Source: Staphylococcus cornubiensis
GTDB lineage: Bacteria > Bacillota > Bacilli > Staphylococcales > Staphylococcaceae
Direction of reading: 5' to 3'
DNA: 64,000 bases
NCBI RefSeq assembly: GCF_900183575.1
Contig: NZ_FXUZ01000007.1
Span: 25,973-89,972, forward strand
Under the pieces are notes generated by a model. It searched no databases, was not told the DNA's origin, and saw only the letters and a program-made list of their open reading frames with translations. Below are positions 20,762-31,874 of this stretch, one piece after another. Positions within the stretch are counted from its first letter, which is position 1. The number at the start of each line of letters is the position of its first letter. Position numbers and translations under genes: made by a program.

Positions 20762-23700
20762 ACGTCCTCCTCCTCTCCTTCTGCTGCCAGTATTTCTAGT
20801 GGCTTAATTTTTTCATCAACGCGTCGATATTTCGGGCTATCAATCATGCTGTCGACGTGACAGACTGCTTGATATTGACAATATTGACAAGGCAATTGAT
20901 TACGGTATTGCATCGGCGCCACTTCATTATGGCCATCCATAATACGACTCGCAATATCCACAAAGTTTTGCTTATTATGTTGGATTAATTTATAAATTGT
21001 TGCTTCGTCAGCTACTTTACTTGTCGCATTCAAACTGCCATCCTTTTTCATACCGAGTGGGACAATATCTGATTTAAAGCCATTCGTCAATCGCTCATCA
21101 TAAGCTTCCAATACATCTGAATCATTGTTGAGTAAGCCTTGTAGTTGATAAGATTTCAAAAAGGCTTCATCTAACTTGGCTGCTTCGATATCGTTCCACG
21201 CACGTTTTTCATCTCTAAATTGATGCACGTACATGTATAAAAAGCCGCCTGGTTTCACTTCTTCCACTAAACCTAAACGATCCTTGTTTTGTAACGCAAT
21301 ATCCATATACGTCATCATTTGCATTTGCAAGCCGTAATACACTTTCACTAAATCGAGTGACGCACTTGTTGATGATGATTTGTAATCGATAATATTGACA
21401 AAGCTTTTATTATTTTTTTGGTACGTATCAATACGATCAATTTGTCCTCGGATGTATATCGGCATGCCTTGTGACGTATATAACGTTTCTGCTTTCAGTT
21501 CTGATGCATCTTTCGGTGATTTACGGAAAGATTTCTCAAATGCGATCGGCTTAAATTGCGAATGCGACGTTTGGTATTTCATCGCATACAATGTCGCTTG
21601 TACGATGGCGCCAATTCGTTGTGATAAATAACGATAATACGACGTTGAATTCAGCAGATTAAATTGCACATGTGGTAACAACGTTTCTAATGCTTCGTTC
21701 GTCAATTGTGCAATTTGAAGCTCTGTTAACTGGTTGAAACGCCCTTCTACCTTGTCGGCAATATATTTCAGGACATCATGGAATATCGTCCCTAAGTCAA
21801 AGTTTTGAAGTTGATATTTCGTCCGTTCATTCAATTTCAAGCCGTGAGATGTATAATGTTTAAATGGACAGCTTTGATATCCTTCAAAACGAGACACACT
21901 TGCATGAATCGCTTTACCATATAACTGTGTCGTTAAGTCCGCATCGAGTTGCACTGTGTCATTGTTGTATGTGAGTGCCGATTTCAAGTGTGCCAGGCCC
22001 TCATTAAGTTGCGGATACTGTGCCATCACTGCATATGTCGTAAACCATGTATCCGAAATCAATCCTTCATCTAACCACGTTTTAAACGCTTCGAATAGAT
22101 GCACTTTCGTTTGATGTGGGTGCTCAATCAATGATAGCGTGTCTCGCGCTTGTTGATGTGTCAATTGGGTGATGTCTAAGTCACGAAACATTTGACGCAC
22201 ATCATTTAAAAACGGACTTTTCTCACGTTCAGCACCACTCGCATCCATCAAACTGTATGAAAATGTGACGGCATCTGTCGCACGTGTCATCGCAAAGTAA
22301 CAGACAAAAGCTTCATCCATTTGTAAAACGTCAGATGTTGGACTCAACTGCACACCCGCATACGTTTCAAAATCTTTCTTTTCATTGTCAGAAATAAGGC
22401 CTGAACCGTTAATCGCTTGCGGCATCACACCGTCATTCATCCCAATCATATAAATATGCTTTTTATTGTCCACTTTTGCTAAATCCATCGTCCCAATCGT
22501 CACTTGATCTAGAGTTTGTGGAATCATCGAAAATTCGAGCTCGTTTAAACCGACATCCAACACTTCTAAAAAGCGCGTCAACGTCATGTCACGTTCACCA
22601 AACACCGTCACGACATCGTCCAACACCCGAATGAATCCATTCCAAATTTGATCAATTTCTTCTGCCGCTTCATGTTCACCTTGCTGATCCAACATGTCAC
22701 GTTGCGTCATCAATTGATTCGGCAATTCAAAATCTTCCATCGCTTCATAAAAATACGTCGCAAAAGCTTTAGCATTTGAACCTTGTGCTAACTTCTCTTC
22801 AAATTTCAATAATTTATTAAACACATTCGTTTTTAAATCAATCACACGTTCAAACGTCGCCGTCTCTTCTTCTGTCAACGGGTCATTTGGTCGGATACCC
22901 ATTTTACGAAATTGATTCAATTCAAAATATTGTGGATCGACCCAACGTTTTCCATAAATCCCACGCTCAATCGCAAAGTTTTCCAACAAGTGGACTAAAT
23001 ATGCACTATCTGAAAATGTTTGTGTTAAGACATTCGTTTTCAACAAACGCATCAACGGTTCGAACTGCCATTCTGTTTGTAACACTTCGATTAAGGCACG
23101 CAACATTTCCATAATCGGATGGTGCGTCATCGATTTTTTGACGTCAATATTGTACGGAATATCATATTGCGGCAAAATCGCATCTAACAAATAAACGTAA
23201 GACGGATCACGATATAAAATTGCAATATCTTGATAACGGTACTGTTTTTCACGTACATCTCTTAAAATCGCACGTGCCAGTTCATTGACTTCTTCGCGTG
23301 TCGTTGGTGCTTCTAATATGCGAACCCCGTCGTCTGCAGTATGATGACTTTCAGGTTGTAATGCGTCAAACTGCGCTTCTAACACGCGTAATGACTGAGA
23401 CTTGAAACGTTGTGGCGTGTTAAAATACAGCCGTTCAAGTGGTTGTTGTATACGCTGAGCCATCTCCTCAAAATGCCGCAATGATTCAGACGGCTTACGA
23501 AACATACTTAGTACATCTGGGTCACCATTTGTTGTTAATGCGACTGTCACAGACTTTACGTGTTTCACTAATGCTTCAATCATTTGATACTCTTGGGTAG
23601 AAAAGTTGTGAAAACCATCTATGTATATTTCTGCTTGTTTGAGCCATTTCGACTGTGGAATCAATGTAACCAGTCGATTCATCAGCGCTTCTCCAGTAAT

Positions 23701-24222
23701 ATATTCCGATGACAGGCGCTCTTGCAGTTTTTCATAAATCAATGCAATATCATGTAACTTATGACGTGTGCGCGGATCAAGATGTTGCTCTGTAGCCATT
23801 TCTGATACCATCTCAGGTGTCACTGCATATTTCTCAAAATCTTGAATTTGTTCACGCACTTTTGTACTAAAACCCATATAACGTACTTGTGAACGATACA
23901 ACTTCAACTCTGCTTGTGTCTCTTGTAAAATATCGTAAATCATCATCTCAATTGCAATAGACGACAAACGCTTTTCATGCACCCCACCTAATTCTTGTAC
24001 AATACGATGACCGAGTCGCTCAAAGTGCAACACTTCTGTACGTACACTTCCTAACAACTCTGTATCATTGACGAGCGCTTGTTCATACAAATACGTCCCT
24101 TGCATCGGTGTAATAATAATGATAGGCTGTCCTATCGGTTGTGCTTTCATTTTTTCTTTAATTTCTGCTAACATGTGTGTGCTCTTGCCCGTTCCAGCAC
24201 GACCTAAAAATGTTCGAAACAT
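20758..24222 (-). CDS. addB: ATP-dependent helicase/deoxyribonuclease subunit AddB (RexB)
   Basis: 1154 residues. N-terminal Walker [10 protein letters not shown] (residues 8-16) and a degenerate helicase core; C-terminal nuclease with QIDRIDTY and IDYKSSST. The four cysteines of the Fe-S cluster typical of AddB are visible: one in YQSCPFKHY and three in [10 protein letters not shown] near the end. It holds the second nuclease and the Chi-recognition scaffold of AddAB. An AGGGGGG ribosome site and an extended -10 promoter precede it; it leads the addB-addA operon. Confidence 0.95.
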   Translation of the reverse strand: MFRTFLGRAGTGKSTHMLAEIKEKMKAQPIGQPIIIITPMQGTYLYEQALVNDTELLGSVRTEVLHFERLGHRIVQELGGVHEKRLSSIAIEMMIYDILQETQAELKLYRSQVRYMGFSTKVREQIQDFEKYAVTPEMVSEMATEQHLDPRTRHKLHDIALIYEKLQERLSSEYITGEALMNRLVTLIPQSKWLKQAEIYIDGFHNFSTQEYQMIEALVKHVKSVTVALTTNGDPDVLSMFRKPSESLRHFEEMAQRIQQPLERLYFNTPQRFKSQSLRVLEAQFDALQPESHHTADDGVRILEAPTTREEVNELARAILRDVREKQYRYQDIAILYRDPSYVYLLDAILPQYDIPYNIDVKKSMTHHPIMEMLRALIEVLQTEWQFEPLMRLLKTNVLTQTFSDSAYLVHLLENFAIERGIYGKRWVDPQYFELNQFRKMGIRPNDPLTEEETATFERVIDLKTNVFNKLLKFEEKLAQGSNAKAFATYFYEAMEDFELPNQLMTQRDMLDQQGEHEAAEEIDQIWNGFIRVLDDVVTVFGERDMTLTRFLEVLDVGLNELEFSMIPQTLDQVTIGTMDLAKVDNKKHIYMIGMNDGVMPQAINGSGLISDNEKKDFETYAGVQLSPTSDVLQMDEAFVCYFAMTRATDAVTFSYSLMDASGAEREKSPFLNDVRQMFRDLDITQLTHQQARDTLSLIEHPHQTKVHLFEAFKTWLDEGLISDTWFTTYAVMAQYPQLNEGLAHLKSALTYNNDTVQLDADLTTQLYGKAIHASVSRFEGYQSCPFKHYTSHGLKLNERTKYQLQNFDLGTIFHDVLKYIADKVEGRFNQLTELQIAQLTNEALETLLPHVQFNLLNSTSYYRYLSQRIGAIVQATLYAMKYQTSHSQFKPIAFEKSFRKSPKDASELKAETLYTSQGMPIYIRGQIDRIDTYQKNNKSFVNIIDYKSSSTSASLDLVKVYYGLQMQMMTYMDIALQNKDRLGLVEEVKPGGFLYMYVHQFRDEKRAWNDIEAAKLDEAFLKSYQLQGLLNNDSDVLEAYDERLTNGFKSDIVPLGMKKDGSLNATSKVADEATIYKLIQHNKQNFVDIASRIMDGHNEVAPMQYRNQLPCQYCQYQAVCHVDSMIDSPKYRRVDEKIKPLEILAAEGEEEDV

Positions 24223-24264
24223 CGAATCCCCCCTATCTTAAGTCCTATTGATTATTTAAAATTA

Positions 24265-24273
24265 ATTATAGCA
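24265..24273 (-). promoter_or_regulatory. extended -10 promoter of addBA
   Basis: On the minus strand TGCTATAAT, a TG-N extended -10 with perfect TATAAT, about 43 bases before the addB start. No good -35 is seen, as is usual for extended -10 promoters. Confidence 0.55.
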
Positions 24274-24328
24274 TTAACCGCTTGCGATACTCTATGAAAG
24301 TCAGTTGTACATTGGATCTTTTTGACAC

Positions 24329-24367
24329 AAAAAAAGCTGAGAAGACACCATAGTTTCCCAGCTTTTG
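24329..24367 (-). terminator. terminator of the spsAB operon
   Basis: AAAAGCTG and CAGCTTTT pair with an internal TTC/GAA extension; the T-run lies on the minus-strand side after spsB. It separates spsAB from addBA. Confidence 0.8.
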
Positions 24368-24430
24368 CTTAGTATTTTTTGTTATCGAATCGCTACATGA
24401 TGTCTGTTCATCATGTGCTATCATTGATAA

Positions 24431-25009
24431 TTACTCTTGTGTATCTGTGTGATCCGGATTGAAGTTGATTTTAAATTCACTCAATGGCCAGAATCTAAAT
24501 GCGACTTTCCCTACGATTTGGTCTTTATCAATCAGACCAAAAGCACGACTGTCTTTACTCACTTCACGGTTGTCACCTAAAACTAAATACTTGTCTTTCG
24601 GAATCTGTGCTTCACCGTTACTACCTGGGAAGTCTTTAGAATCGAAAGAACCTGTAATTTGGTCATATGTTTTATGTTTAAGATTGTATTCTAAATAAGG
24701 TTCATCTACTTTTTTACCGTTTAAGTAGAGTTGGTCATTTTTATAAACAACATGGTCTCCCGGTTTACCGATAATACGTTTAACATAGTCATGTTCTTCA
24801 TCTGCATGGAATACAATGACATTCCCATTATCTAAATGACCTAAAGTTTTCCCTATTTTGTTAACGATGACTCTTTCCCCATCTTTTAAAGTCGGGTCCA
24901 TCGAATCACCTTTAATGTTGTATGGTTTGATGACAAACGCATACAGTAAACCTACAATCAATAATGCTAATCCTATAGACAGCAACCATTCAATTGTCTC
25001 TTTTTTCAC
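24431..25009 (-). CDS. spsB: type I signal peptidase SpsB
   Basis: 192 residues with one N-terminal span (8-29). Catalytic dyad: Ser36 in KGDSMDPTL and Lys77 in YVKRIIGKPGD; box E GDNREVSKDSR is also present. SpsB removes signal peptides from Sec-exported proteins and is essential in S. aureus. The start is a GTG seven bases behind AGAGGTG. It follows the inactive homologue spsA by 18 bases, forming the spsA-spsB operon known from staphylococci. Confidence 0.95.
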   Translation of the reverse strand: MKKETIEWLLSIGLALLIVGLLYAFVIKPYNIKGDSMDPTLKDGERVIVNKIGKTLGHLDNGNVIVFHADEEHDYVKRIIGKPGDHVVYKNDQLYLNGKKVDEPYLEYNLKHKTYDQITGSFDSKDFPGSNGEAQIPKDKYLVLGDNREVSKDSRAFGLIDKDQIVGKVAFRFWPLSEFKINFNPDHTDTQE

Positions 25010-25027
25010 AGTTTTACACCTCTTATT

Positions 25028-25546
25028 TTAAAAATGAGTCGTTATTCTATCAAAAGGATAATAACGTATCCATAAATTCCCTTCAATATTTGATTTCTTA
25101 ATGAGACCAAACTCTCGCGAATCCGCACCATCATCACGACGATCGTTCAATATTAAATACGTGTTCGGGGGAATGATATCACTTTCTGAATTCGGTAGCG
25201 CTCTCAATGACCATGACTTCTGATCTTGTTGATGCACATACGATTCAGAAACAGGCGAATGGTCCAATCGCAATTGACCTTTTTGAAATTCCACCGATTG
25301 GCCAGGTTCACCAATCACGCGTCCAACACGATATTGACCCGCTGCTTGGTACACAACGATATCTTGATGATGTATTCCATCAAAGCGTGGTGCGAGTTTG
25401 TTAACCAATACCCGATCATGAGGCTGAAGTGTCGTGGCCATGTTCTGATTTTTGACTTCATATGGAATCACAACAAATAATACGATGACGGCTAAAATGA
25501 TAAATGCGCTTATCGCAGCGAATGTCATCTTAATGAGAAACTTCAA
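25028..25546 (-). CDS. spsA: catalytically inactive signal peptidase homologue SpsA
   Basis: 172 residues from a TTG placed seven bases behind AGGGAG; an ATG six codons upstream has no ribosome site. It is clearly homologous to SpsB (one N-terminal span, NDRRDDGADSREFG box E), but the catalytic serine is replaced by asparagine (KNQNMATTL) and the general-base lysine by glycine (YRVGRVIGEPG). SpsA of S. aureus lacks the same residues, so loss of activity is an old family trait. Role unknown; it may modulate SpsB. Confidence 0.9.
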   Translation of the reverse strand: MKFLIKMTFAAISAFIILAVIVLFVVIPYEVKNQNMATTLQPHDRVLVNKLAPRFDGIHHQDIVVYQAAGQYRVGRVIGEPGQSVEFQKGQLRLDHSPVSESYVHQQDQKSWSLRALPNSESDIIPPNTYLILNDRRDDGADSREFGLIKKSNIEGNLWIRYYPFDRITTHF

Positions 25547-25770
25547 TTTTGCACTCCCTATCATATCAAATTCACTATAACAACGTATATATTAACATAA
25601 ATTTCTCTTAAATCGTTAATTTTTACATTTGAGTGATACACTTCATATGATTTTGTACGTAAAGTTTTTCATTCATTACTTTTACTTCTATTTGAGTTAG
25701 ACGCAGCGTAATTCCCCTTTATGTATGGCATGCTTAATAACCACTTTTCAAATCACACATCATCAAAGTA

Positions 25771-25810
25771 AAAAAAAGACTGACAAGACATCAACGCCTC
25801 ATCAGTCTTT
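25771..25810 (-). terminator. pgi terminator
   Basis: AAAGACTGA pairs with TCAGTCTTT across 18 bases; the minus-strand T-run follows, about 32 bases after the pgi stop. Confidence 0.75.
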
Positions 25811-25841
25811 CATTCATATGCGATTCAAAAGCGACGTTAAA

Positions 25842-27173
25842 TTATAAGCGTGCTTCTAAATCTTTTTTCTTATCTTCAAATCCAGGTTTACCTAATAATG
25901 CAAACATGTTTTGTTTATAAGCTTCTACACCTGGTTGGTTGAATGGGTTCACACCTAATTGGTAACCGCTCATTGCCACAGCTAATTCAAAGAAGTATAC
26001 CACATAACCGTAAGTTTCAGCGTCTAAACGAGGTAATTTAACAACCATGTTAGGCACGCCACCGTCAGTATGCGCAAGTAAAGTTCCTTCGAATGCTTTT
26101 GTATTGACTTCATCAACTGTTTTACCAGCTAAGTAGTTTAAGCCGTCTAAGTCATCCGCGTCTTCTTCAATCGTAATGTCGTGTTCTGGATTTTCTACTT
26201 TTAAGACTGTTTCGATTAAGAAACGACGACCTTCTTGTACATATTGACCTAATGAGTGTAAGTCAGTTGTAAAGTTGGCACTTGAAGGATAGATGCCTTT
26301 TAAGTCTTTACCTTCTGATTCACCAAATAATTGTTTCCACCATTCATTGAAGTATTGTAATGATGGTTCATAGTTGATTAACATTTCTGTTGTGTAACCT
26401 TTGTTGTAAAGGATGTTACGGATTGATGCATATTGATAAGCGATGTTTGAAGATAAATCATCAGAAGATAATTCTTCACGTGCTTTTGCTGCACCGCCCA
26501 TCATTGCGTCGATATCAATACCAGCAACAGCAATCGGTAATAAACCTACTGCAGTTAATACTGAGAAACGTCCGCCGACATCATCAGGTACGACAAATGT
26601 TTCGTAGCCTTCATTTGTTGCAAGTTGTTTTAATGCACCTTTTGCTTGGTCAGTTGTTGCAAAAATACGTTTAACGGCTTCTTCTTTACCATATTTCTCT
26701 TCTAATAATTTTTTGAAAATACGGAAAGCGACTGCAGGTTCAGTTGTTGTACCAGATTTAGAAATCACGTTAACTGAATAGTCTTTGTCAGCTAAATAGT
26801 CAATCAGTGATTGTAAATATGATGATGATAAGTGGTTTCCTGCAAAGATAATTTCAGGATATTCACTATCTTTTTTGAATGCTGGTGTTAACATTTCGAT
26901 TGCTGAACGTGCACCAAGGTACGAACCACCAATACCGATTACGACAAGTACATCTGAATGTGATTGTACTTGTTTTGCTGCTTCTTTAATACGTGAAAAT
27001 TCTTCTTTATCGTAATTAACTGGTAGGTCAACCCATCCTAAGAAGTCACTTCCTGCACCTGTACCTTCATGAATTGTACGGTGAATTGCTTTAACAGCAG
27101 CTTGTTGCTGATCTAATTCGTGTTGACCGAAAAATTTTAAAGCTTTTTGATAATCTAATTGGATATGTGTCAT
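25842..27173 (-). CDS. pgi: glucose-6-phosphate isomerase
   Basis: 443 residues, the short form usual in Firmicutes. Signature segments [14 protein letters not shown] (about 78-91), [15 protein letters not shown] (about 137-151), and [17 protein letters not shown] (about 197-213) carry the sugar-phosphate binding site; the catalytic glutamate follows in the [16 protein letters not shown] region. It interconverts glucose-6-P and fructose-6-P in glycolysis. GGAGG lies nine bases before the ATG. Monocistronic, ends at its own terminator, and is divergent from argG. Confidence 0.97.
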   Translation of the reverse strand: MTHIQLDYQKALKFFGQHELDQQQAAVKAIHRTIHEGTGAGSDFLGWVDLPVNYDKEEFSRIKEAAKQVQSHSDVLVVIGIGGSYLGARSAIEMLTPAFKKDSEYPEIIFAGNHLSSSYLQSLIDYLADKDYSVNVISKSGTTTEPAVAFRIFKKLLEEKYGKEEAVKRIFATTDQAKGALKQLATNEGYETFVVPDDVGGRFSVLTAVGLLPIAVAGIDIDAMMGGAAKAREELSSDDLSSNIAYQYASIRNILYNKGYTTEMLINYEPSLQYFNEWWKQLFGESEGKDLKGIYPSSANFTTDLHSLGQYVQEGRRFLIETVLKVENPEHDITIEEDADDLDGLNYLAGKTVDEVNTKAFEGTLLAHTDGGVPNMVVKLPRLDAETYGYVVYFFELAVAMSGYQLGVNPFNQPGVEAYKQNMFALLGKPGFEDKKKDLEARL

Positions 27174-27275
27174 ACACTTTTGCCTCCTAATTTAACTTAA
27201 CATATGTTCATTTTACTAAGTTGCTTCGACAAATTCAATTGACTTACCCAAGCATATGAATTGACATACATTTTT

Positions 27276-27293
27276 TATGAATATTTATTTGGG
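27276..27293 (+). promoter_or_regulatory. ARG box 1 (ArgR/AhrC site) of argGH
   Basis: TATGAATATTTATTTGGG matches 15 of 18 positions of the ARG-box consensus TNTGAATWWWWATTCANW. It starts 20 bases before the second box, the spacing typical of paired ARG boxes on one helix face. Confidence 0.6.
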
Positions 27294-27295
27294 TA

Positions 27296-27313
27296 TTTGC
27301 ATATAAATTCATT
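27296..27313 (+). promoter_or_regulatory. ARG box 2 (ArgR/AhrC site) of argGH
   Basis: TTTGCATATAAATTCATT matches 17 of 18 consensus positions and overlaps the -35 element of the argG promoter, so arginine-loaded ArgR would block transcription. Confidence 0.75.
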
Positions 27314-27324
27314 TATGTTATAGT
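27297..27324 (+). promoter_or_regulatory. argGH promoter
   Basis: TTGCAT (27297-27302), a 16-base spacer and TATAGT (27319-27324), 41 bases before the argG start. Confidence 0.7.
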
Positions 27325-27364
27325 AAAGCTAATCAAATTTTAATTTTCAACAGAGGTGACTAGG

Positions 27365-28567
27365 ATGAAAGATAAAGTGGTTTTAGCATATTCAGGTGGT
27401 TTAGATACAAGTGTGGCAGTGCAATGGTTAATCGAACAAGGTTATGACGTCATTGCATGCTGTTTGGATGTCGGCGAAGGAAAAGATTTAGACCTTGTTT
27501 ATCAAAAAGCGTTAGACATGGGTGCGATTGAATCTCATGTCATTAATGCTACGAAGGAATTTGCAGAAGATTACGTCGGCTATACCATTAAAGGCAATTT
27601 AATGTATGAACAAACTTACCCACTCGTTTCGGCATTATCTCGCCCACTTATTTCTAAAAAGTTAGTGGAAATTGCACACAAAACGAATGCCGTAGCGATT
27701 GCGCATGGCTGTACAGGAAAAGGCAATGACCAAGTACGTTTTGAAGTGGCGATTAAAGCGTTAGATCCAAACCTCAAAGTGATTGCACCAGTACGTGAAT
27801 GGGGTTGGAGTCGTGAAGAGGAAATTGATTATGCGAAAAAACACAATATTCCTGTCCCAATTGGCAAAGATTCTCCGTATTCAATTGACCAAAACTTATG
27901 GGGTCGTAGTAACGAATGTGGTGTGTTAGAAGATCCATATGTTGCACCACCGCAAGATGCTTATGACTTAACAAGCGAGTTAGAAGATACGCCTGATACA
28001 GCTGATGAAATTTTAATCTCATTTGAACAAGGAATCCCGACACATATCGATGGTCAGCAGTATGCATTAGATGACTTGATTTTGTATTTAAATGAACTTG
28101 CTGGAAAACACGGTATCGGTAGAATCGACCATATTGAAAACCGTCTCGTTGGTATTAAATCAAGAGAAGTATATGAAACACCTGGTGCCGAAGTCATTAT
28201 TAAAGCACACCAAGCGTTAGAAACCATCACTTTAACGAAAGATGTGGCACACTTTAAACCGATTATTGAAAAACAATTTGCAGAACAAGTGTATAACGGC
28301 TTATGGTTCTCACCTTTAACAGATGCACTCAAAACGTTTGTCGATCAGACACAAAAATTTGTCACTGGTGATGTCCGTGTCAAATTGTTTAAAGGTCATG
28401 CCATTGTAAACGGTAGAAAATCTCCTTACACACTTTATAATGAAAAATTAGCGACTTATACGAAAGAAGATGCTTTCAATCAACAATCAGCAGTGGGCTT
28501 TATCGATATTTACGGTTTACCTACACAAGTGAATGCGATGTTACATGGAGGCTATGCGGATGAGTAA
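27365..28567 (+). CDS. argG: argininosuccinate synthase
   Basis: 400 residues from the ATG six bases behind GAGGTGA; an in-frame GTG nine bases upstream lies inside that ribosome site and is rejected. The ATP pyrophosphatase P-loop [15 protein letters not shown] (residues 8-22) and the citrulline/aspartate-binding [14 protein letters not shown] (about 115-128) are present. It joins citrulline and aspartate, the penultimate step of arginine synthesis. First gene of argG-argH, controlled by tandem ARG boxes. Confidence 0.96.
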   Translation: MKDKVVLAYSGGLDTSVAVQWLIEQGYDVIACCLDVGEGKDLDLVYQKALDMGAIESHVINATKEFAEDYVGYTIKGNLMYEQTYPLVSALSRPLISKKLVEIAHKTNAVAIAHGCTGKGNDQVRFEVAIKALDPNLKVIAPVREWGWSREEEIDYAKKHNIPVPIGKDSPYSIDQNLWGRSNECGVLEDPYVAPPQDAYDLTSELEDTPDTADEILISFEQGIPTHIDGQQYALDDLILYLNELAGKHGIGRIDHIENRLVGIKSREVYETPGAEVIIKAHQALETITLTKDVAHFKPIIEKQFAEQVYNGLWFSPLTDALKTFVDQTQKFVTGDVRVKLFKGHAIVNGRKSPYTLYNEKLATYTKEDAFNQQSAVGFIDIYGLPTQVNAMLHGGYADE

Positions 28568-29954
28568 AAAAGCTTGGGGCGGCAGATTTGAAGAGAAACC
28601 AGAAGCGTGGGTCGATGCGTTTAATGCGTCGATTCACTTCGATCAAACACTCATTGATGAAGACATTCAAGGGAGCATTGCACACGCGACAATGCTTGCA
28701 CACCAACACATTTTAACTGAATCAGAAAGTACGTTGATCATTCAAACATTACAAGCTATTCAACACGACTTTCATGAAGGGAAAATTGAATTTCAAACCG
28801 CTTTAGAAGACATCCATTTGAATGTTGAACATGAATTGATCAAACGTATTGGTCCTGTGGGCGGCAAACTGCATACCGGTCGTAGTCGTAATGACCAAGT
28901 GGCAACGGATATGCATCTGTATACAAAAAAAGAAGTTCAGACCATCATTGAATATATTCATGCTTTTCAACAAACGTTGTTACAACTTGCAGAACAACAT
29001 GTAGAAACGATCATGCCTGGTTATACACACCTTCAACGTGCACAACCGATTTCATTTGCACATCACATCATGACGTATTTCTGGATGCTCGAACGTGATC
29101 AAACGCGTTTTAAAGAAGCATTAGCACGTATTGATGTCTCTCCTTTAGGCGCCGCAGCTTTAAGTGGGACGACGTATCCGATTGACCGTCATGAAACGCA
29201 AGCATTACTCGGTTTTAGTGCATTATATGAAAACAGTATCGATGCCGTAAGTGATCGTGACTATATTGTTGAAACGTTGAACAATATTAACTTAACGATG
29301 ATTCACCTGTCTCGTTTTGCTGAAGAAATTATCTTTTGGTCATCAGAAGAAGCAAAATTCATCACATTGTCGGACGGATTTTCAACAGGTTCTTCAATTA
29401 TGCCACAAAAGAAAAATCCAGATATGGCTGAACTCATTCGTGGTAAAGTCGGTCGTACAACGGGACATCTCGTCGGTCTATTGATGACATTAAAAGGATT
29501 GCCACTCGCTTATAATAAAGATATGCAGGAAGATAAAGAAGGCTTATTTGATGCGATTGAAACGATTAAAGGGTCACTCCGCATCTTTGACGGCATGGTC
29601 GCAACGATGACTGTCAATACCGATCGTTTACAAGAAACAGTGCGCCAAGACTTTTCGAATGCGACTGAGTTAGCGGACTATCTTGTCACGAAAGGCATCC
29701 CATTTAGAGAAGCACATGAAATCGTTGGTAAACTCGTCCTGTGGGCAATTCAACATGAGATGTATTTACTCGATGTCCCATTAGACGTGTACCAAACACA
29801 TCATGCCAAAATTGAAGCAGATATTTATCAATATTTACAACCTGATGAAGCGGTCAAACGTCGTCAAAGCTATGGTGCCACAGGTCAAGACGCTGTTCGT
29901 CATCAAATCAAAGTCGCAAAGACACTTATAGAACGCCATCATACAAACGCATAA
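28560..29954 (+). CDS. argH: argininosuccinate lyase
   Basis: 464 residues. The start is the ATG eight bases behind GGAGG, overlapping the last eight bases of argG, so translation is coupled. Family motifs: [14 protein letters not shown] (about 111-124) and the fumarase-superfamily signature [15 protein letters not shown] (about 280-294) with the mobile catalytic serine. It releases arginine and fumarate from argininosuccinate. The two ATGs upstream in frame are only two or fewer bases from, or before, the ribosome site and are rejected. Confidence 0.95.
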   Translation: MSKKAWGGRFEEKPEAWVDAFNASIHFDQTLIDEDIQGSIAHATMLAHQHILTESESTLIIQTLQAIQHDFHEGKIEFQTALEDIHLNVEHELIKRIGPVGGKLHTGRSRNDQVATDMHLYTKKEVQTIIEYIHAFQQTLLQLAEQHVETIMPGYTHLQRAQPISFAHHIMTYFWMLERDQTRFKEALARIDVSPLGAAALSGTTYPIDRHETQALLGFSALYENSIDAVSDRDYIVETLNNINLTMIHLSRFAEEIIFWSSEEAKFITLSDGFSTGSSIMPQKKNPDMAELIRGKVGRTTGHLVGLLMTLKGLPLAYNKDMQEDKEGLFDAIETIKGSLRIFDGMVATMTVNTDRLQETVRQDFSNATELADYLVTKGIPFREAHEIVGKLVLWAIQHEMYLLDVPLDVYQTHHAKIEADIYQYLQPDEAVKRRQSYGATGQDAVRHQIKVAKTLIERHHTNA

Positions 29955-30004
29955 TTCATAGGTGTGCTATGGTGCCTGTGATGCAGCTCTCAAAAACATA
30001 TCCT

Positions 30005-30039
30005 CGCCTGATTAAACTGTAACAAAGTTTGATCAGGCG
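30005..30039 (+). terminator. argGH terminator
   Basis: CGCCTGATTAAACT pairs with AGTTTGATCAGGCG (one G-U) around GTAACA. The following T-tract is weak, but the stem is strong and sits 50 bases after argH. Confidence 0.65.
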
Positions 30040-30218
30040 TTATTGCGTTGAAATATCCCCTAACATACGCCTTCTTATAATTTAACGTCTCCTTTTAATT
30101 GAATGTGTGGCCATCATTTCAAACATAAAGATAAAGTAATTTTTGAATTAAGACTATTGCCGTTTTTTTGAATTTTCTCTATGCTAAAAATAACACCATT
30201 ATTTAAGGAGGCGTCAAT

Positions 30219-31160
30219 ATGAAAGTCACATCACATTTATTAGCATCATCGGTTTTGATCGGGTCACTCATTGTAGGTGCCAACGCGCTTGCTGACAATA
30301 CAAATGCAGAATCACCTCAAAGCACTGCCCAACACCATCAAGCTACACCACTGTCACCAGGCCAACATAATGTATTAAACAAACCTCATGTCAATATTGG
30401 TCATCGTGGTGCAAGTGGTTATGCCCCTGAACATACTTTTGCTTCTTATGACAAAAGCCTTAACGAAATGGGAGCTGATTATTTAGAAATTGATTTACAA
30501 ATGACGAAAGACGGTCATTTAGTCGCTATGCATGATGATAAAGTTGACCGTACGACAAATGGAATTGGCCGTGTGGACCACTACACATTGGCTGAATTAA
30601 AAAAGTTAGATGCAGGATCGTGGTTCAATCAGAAATTTCCAGAATATCAAAACCCACAATATGTAGGTCAACAAGTGCCAACGCTCGATGAAATTTTCAA
30701 CCGTTATGGTACGCAAGCCAATTATTACATTGAAACGAAATCACCGGATGTATATCCAGGAATGGAAGAAAAACTGCTTCAAAAGTTACATCAACACGGT
30801 CTCGACTGTAAAAACAATTTAAGCAATGGTAAAGTTGTCATTCAATCCTTTTCAAGAGAAAGTCTAAAAAAAGTGCATCACCTAAATCCTTATATTCCAC
30901 TTGTACAACTGTTAGATAAAGGCGAGCTTCCACGCCAATCCTCAACTGATTTACAAAATATTCAAAGTTATGCAGTTGGTTTGGGTCCGGACTATCATGA
31001 TTTAACTGCCAAAAACACACGTGCACTGCGTCAACAAGGGTTTTATATCCATCCTTATACTGTGAACGATGCTAACACTATGGCACGTTTAAACCGCTAT
31101 GGTGTGACAGGTGTATTTACGAACTACCCAGATGTGTATCGCACGTTAATCCAACAATAA
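30219..31160 (+). CDS. glpQ: secreted glycerophosphodiester phosphodiesterase GlpQ
   Basis: 313 residues. A signal peptide (1-25, likely cleavage after ANALA) precedes the GDPD TIM barrel: NIGHRGASGYAPEHT (about 57-71), EIDLQMTKDGHLVAMHD (about 91-107) and ETKSPDVYPG (about 171) hold the metal and catalytic residues. GlpQ releases glycerol-3-phosphate from glycerophosphodiesters outside the cell. It occupies the same position between argH and gudB as in S. aureus. GGAGG ribosome site; monocistronic with a terminator hairpin after the stop. Confidence 0.93.
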   Translation: MKVTSHLLASSVLIGSLIVGANALADNTNAESPQSTAQHHQATPLSPGQHNVLNKPHVNIGHRGASGYAPEHTFASYDKSLNEMGADYLEIDLQMTKDGHLVAMHDDKVDRTTNGIGRVDHYTLAELKKLDAGSWFNQKFPEYQNPQYVGQQVPTLDEIFNRYGTQANYYIETKSPDVYPGMEEKLLQKLHQHGLDCKNNLSNGKVVIQSFSRESLKKVHHLNPYIPLVQLLDKGELPRQSSTDLQNIQSYAVGLGPDYHDLTAKNTRALRQQGFYIHPYTVNDANTMARLNRYGVTGVFTNYPDVYRTLIQQ

Positions 31161-31198
31161 ACACGTCCCTTTTTCATTTACTACAAAATAGAAATAGC

Positions 31199-31235
31199 CA
31201 GGGGCCGGGACACAATTGCGTTTCCCAGCCCCTCT
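31199..31235 (+). terminator. glpQ terminator and end of repeat copy 2
   Basis: AGGGGC.GGGA pairs with TCCC.GCCCCT around an 11-base loop. It corresponds to the end hairpin of the dispersed repeat. Confidence 0.65.
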
Positions 31236-31420
31236 CCTACGATGGACGAAAATCAAAATACGGAAATATAAAATCAATTAAGATGAATGGGAATAAAAAT
31301 TTTTTATGCTATTGATGCATTATTTTGTTTAACTTGCCCTTTCGCGATGAATTGTGTTTTTGATTGCCCTCATGGCTTCGCGTTCCAAGCCTCCTTAGAG
31401 CAATTTGATGAAAATATATC
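31199..31420 (+). repeat. dispersed nested-palindrome repeat, copy 2 (truncated)
   Basis: Shares with the other copies the stretch resembling TATGCTATTGATGCATTAT, TTTAACTTGCCC, then GATTGCCCTCATGGCTTCG and the left core GCGTTCCAAG. The right half (GGGCAATC side) is missing, so the nested stem cannot close: a decayed copy. Confidence 0.7.
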
Positions 31421-31525
31421 AAGGTTAGACAATTAAAAAATTTTATATCCCATCCACAGGCTATTTTGAATTTCACTTTTCCAATTTAAAACACAAACTC
31501 ACGATTTCAATTATCGCTATCAATG

Positions 31526-31684
31526 TTACTTTTTAGATTGGCCTCTTTTCATCCCTTTGATGACATAAATTACGCCGATGATGATGAACACTGCAGCAAT
31601 GAGCCATTCATGCTTCGTCGCAAATGTGATACCTGCTACTGTAAAAATGGTTGCGATGATGAGTGTGAACGTACTTCTATTCAT
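31526..31684 (-). CDS. small two-span membrane protein, 52 residues
   Basis: Starts at ATG behind AGGAGGAAACAAC and encodes 52 residues beginning MNRSTFTLIIATIF. Two hydrophobic segments (about 5-22 and 27-43) are separated by KHEW, and the C-terminus is basic (KGMKRGQSKK). The good ribosome site and clean two-span pattern make it a real gene; the similar-sized plus-strand reading frame over the same bases has none of these. I do not recognise the family. It stands alone between glpQ and gudB. Confidence 0.65.
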   Translation of the reverse strand: MNRSTFTLIIATIFTVAGITFATKHEWLIAAVFIIIGVIYVIKGMKRGQSKK

Positions 31685-31822
31685 TGTTGTTTCCTCCTGA
31701 TGTTTTAGAATGAATTTTCATATTTCTATGCGTTAATTGTTCCTTATAGCCATTCAGTAAAAAGACGAGCAATTTTTATGAACGATGATGTCTACCAAAA
31801 GTTCATTTTGTGTTAAAGGTAT

Positions 31823-31862
31823 AAAAAAAGCAGAGATGCACAAATTCAGTGTCTCTGCTTTG
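31823..31862 (-). terminator. gudB terminator
   Basis: AAAGCAGAGA pairs with TCTCTGCTTT across 15 bases, with a T-run on the minus strand, 13 bases after the gudB stop. Confidence 0.85.
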
Positions 31863-31874
31863 CTATCTATTTTT

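Noticed and set aside
31523..31708. 61-residue cysteine-rich plus-strand frame
   Set aside because: Antisense to the 52-residue membrane protein, which has the ribosome site and hydrophobic pattern; the cysteines are artefacts of the opposite strand.
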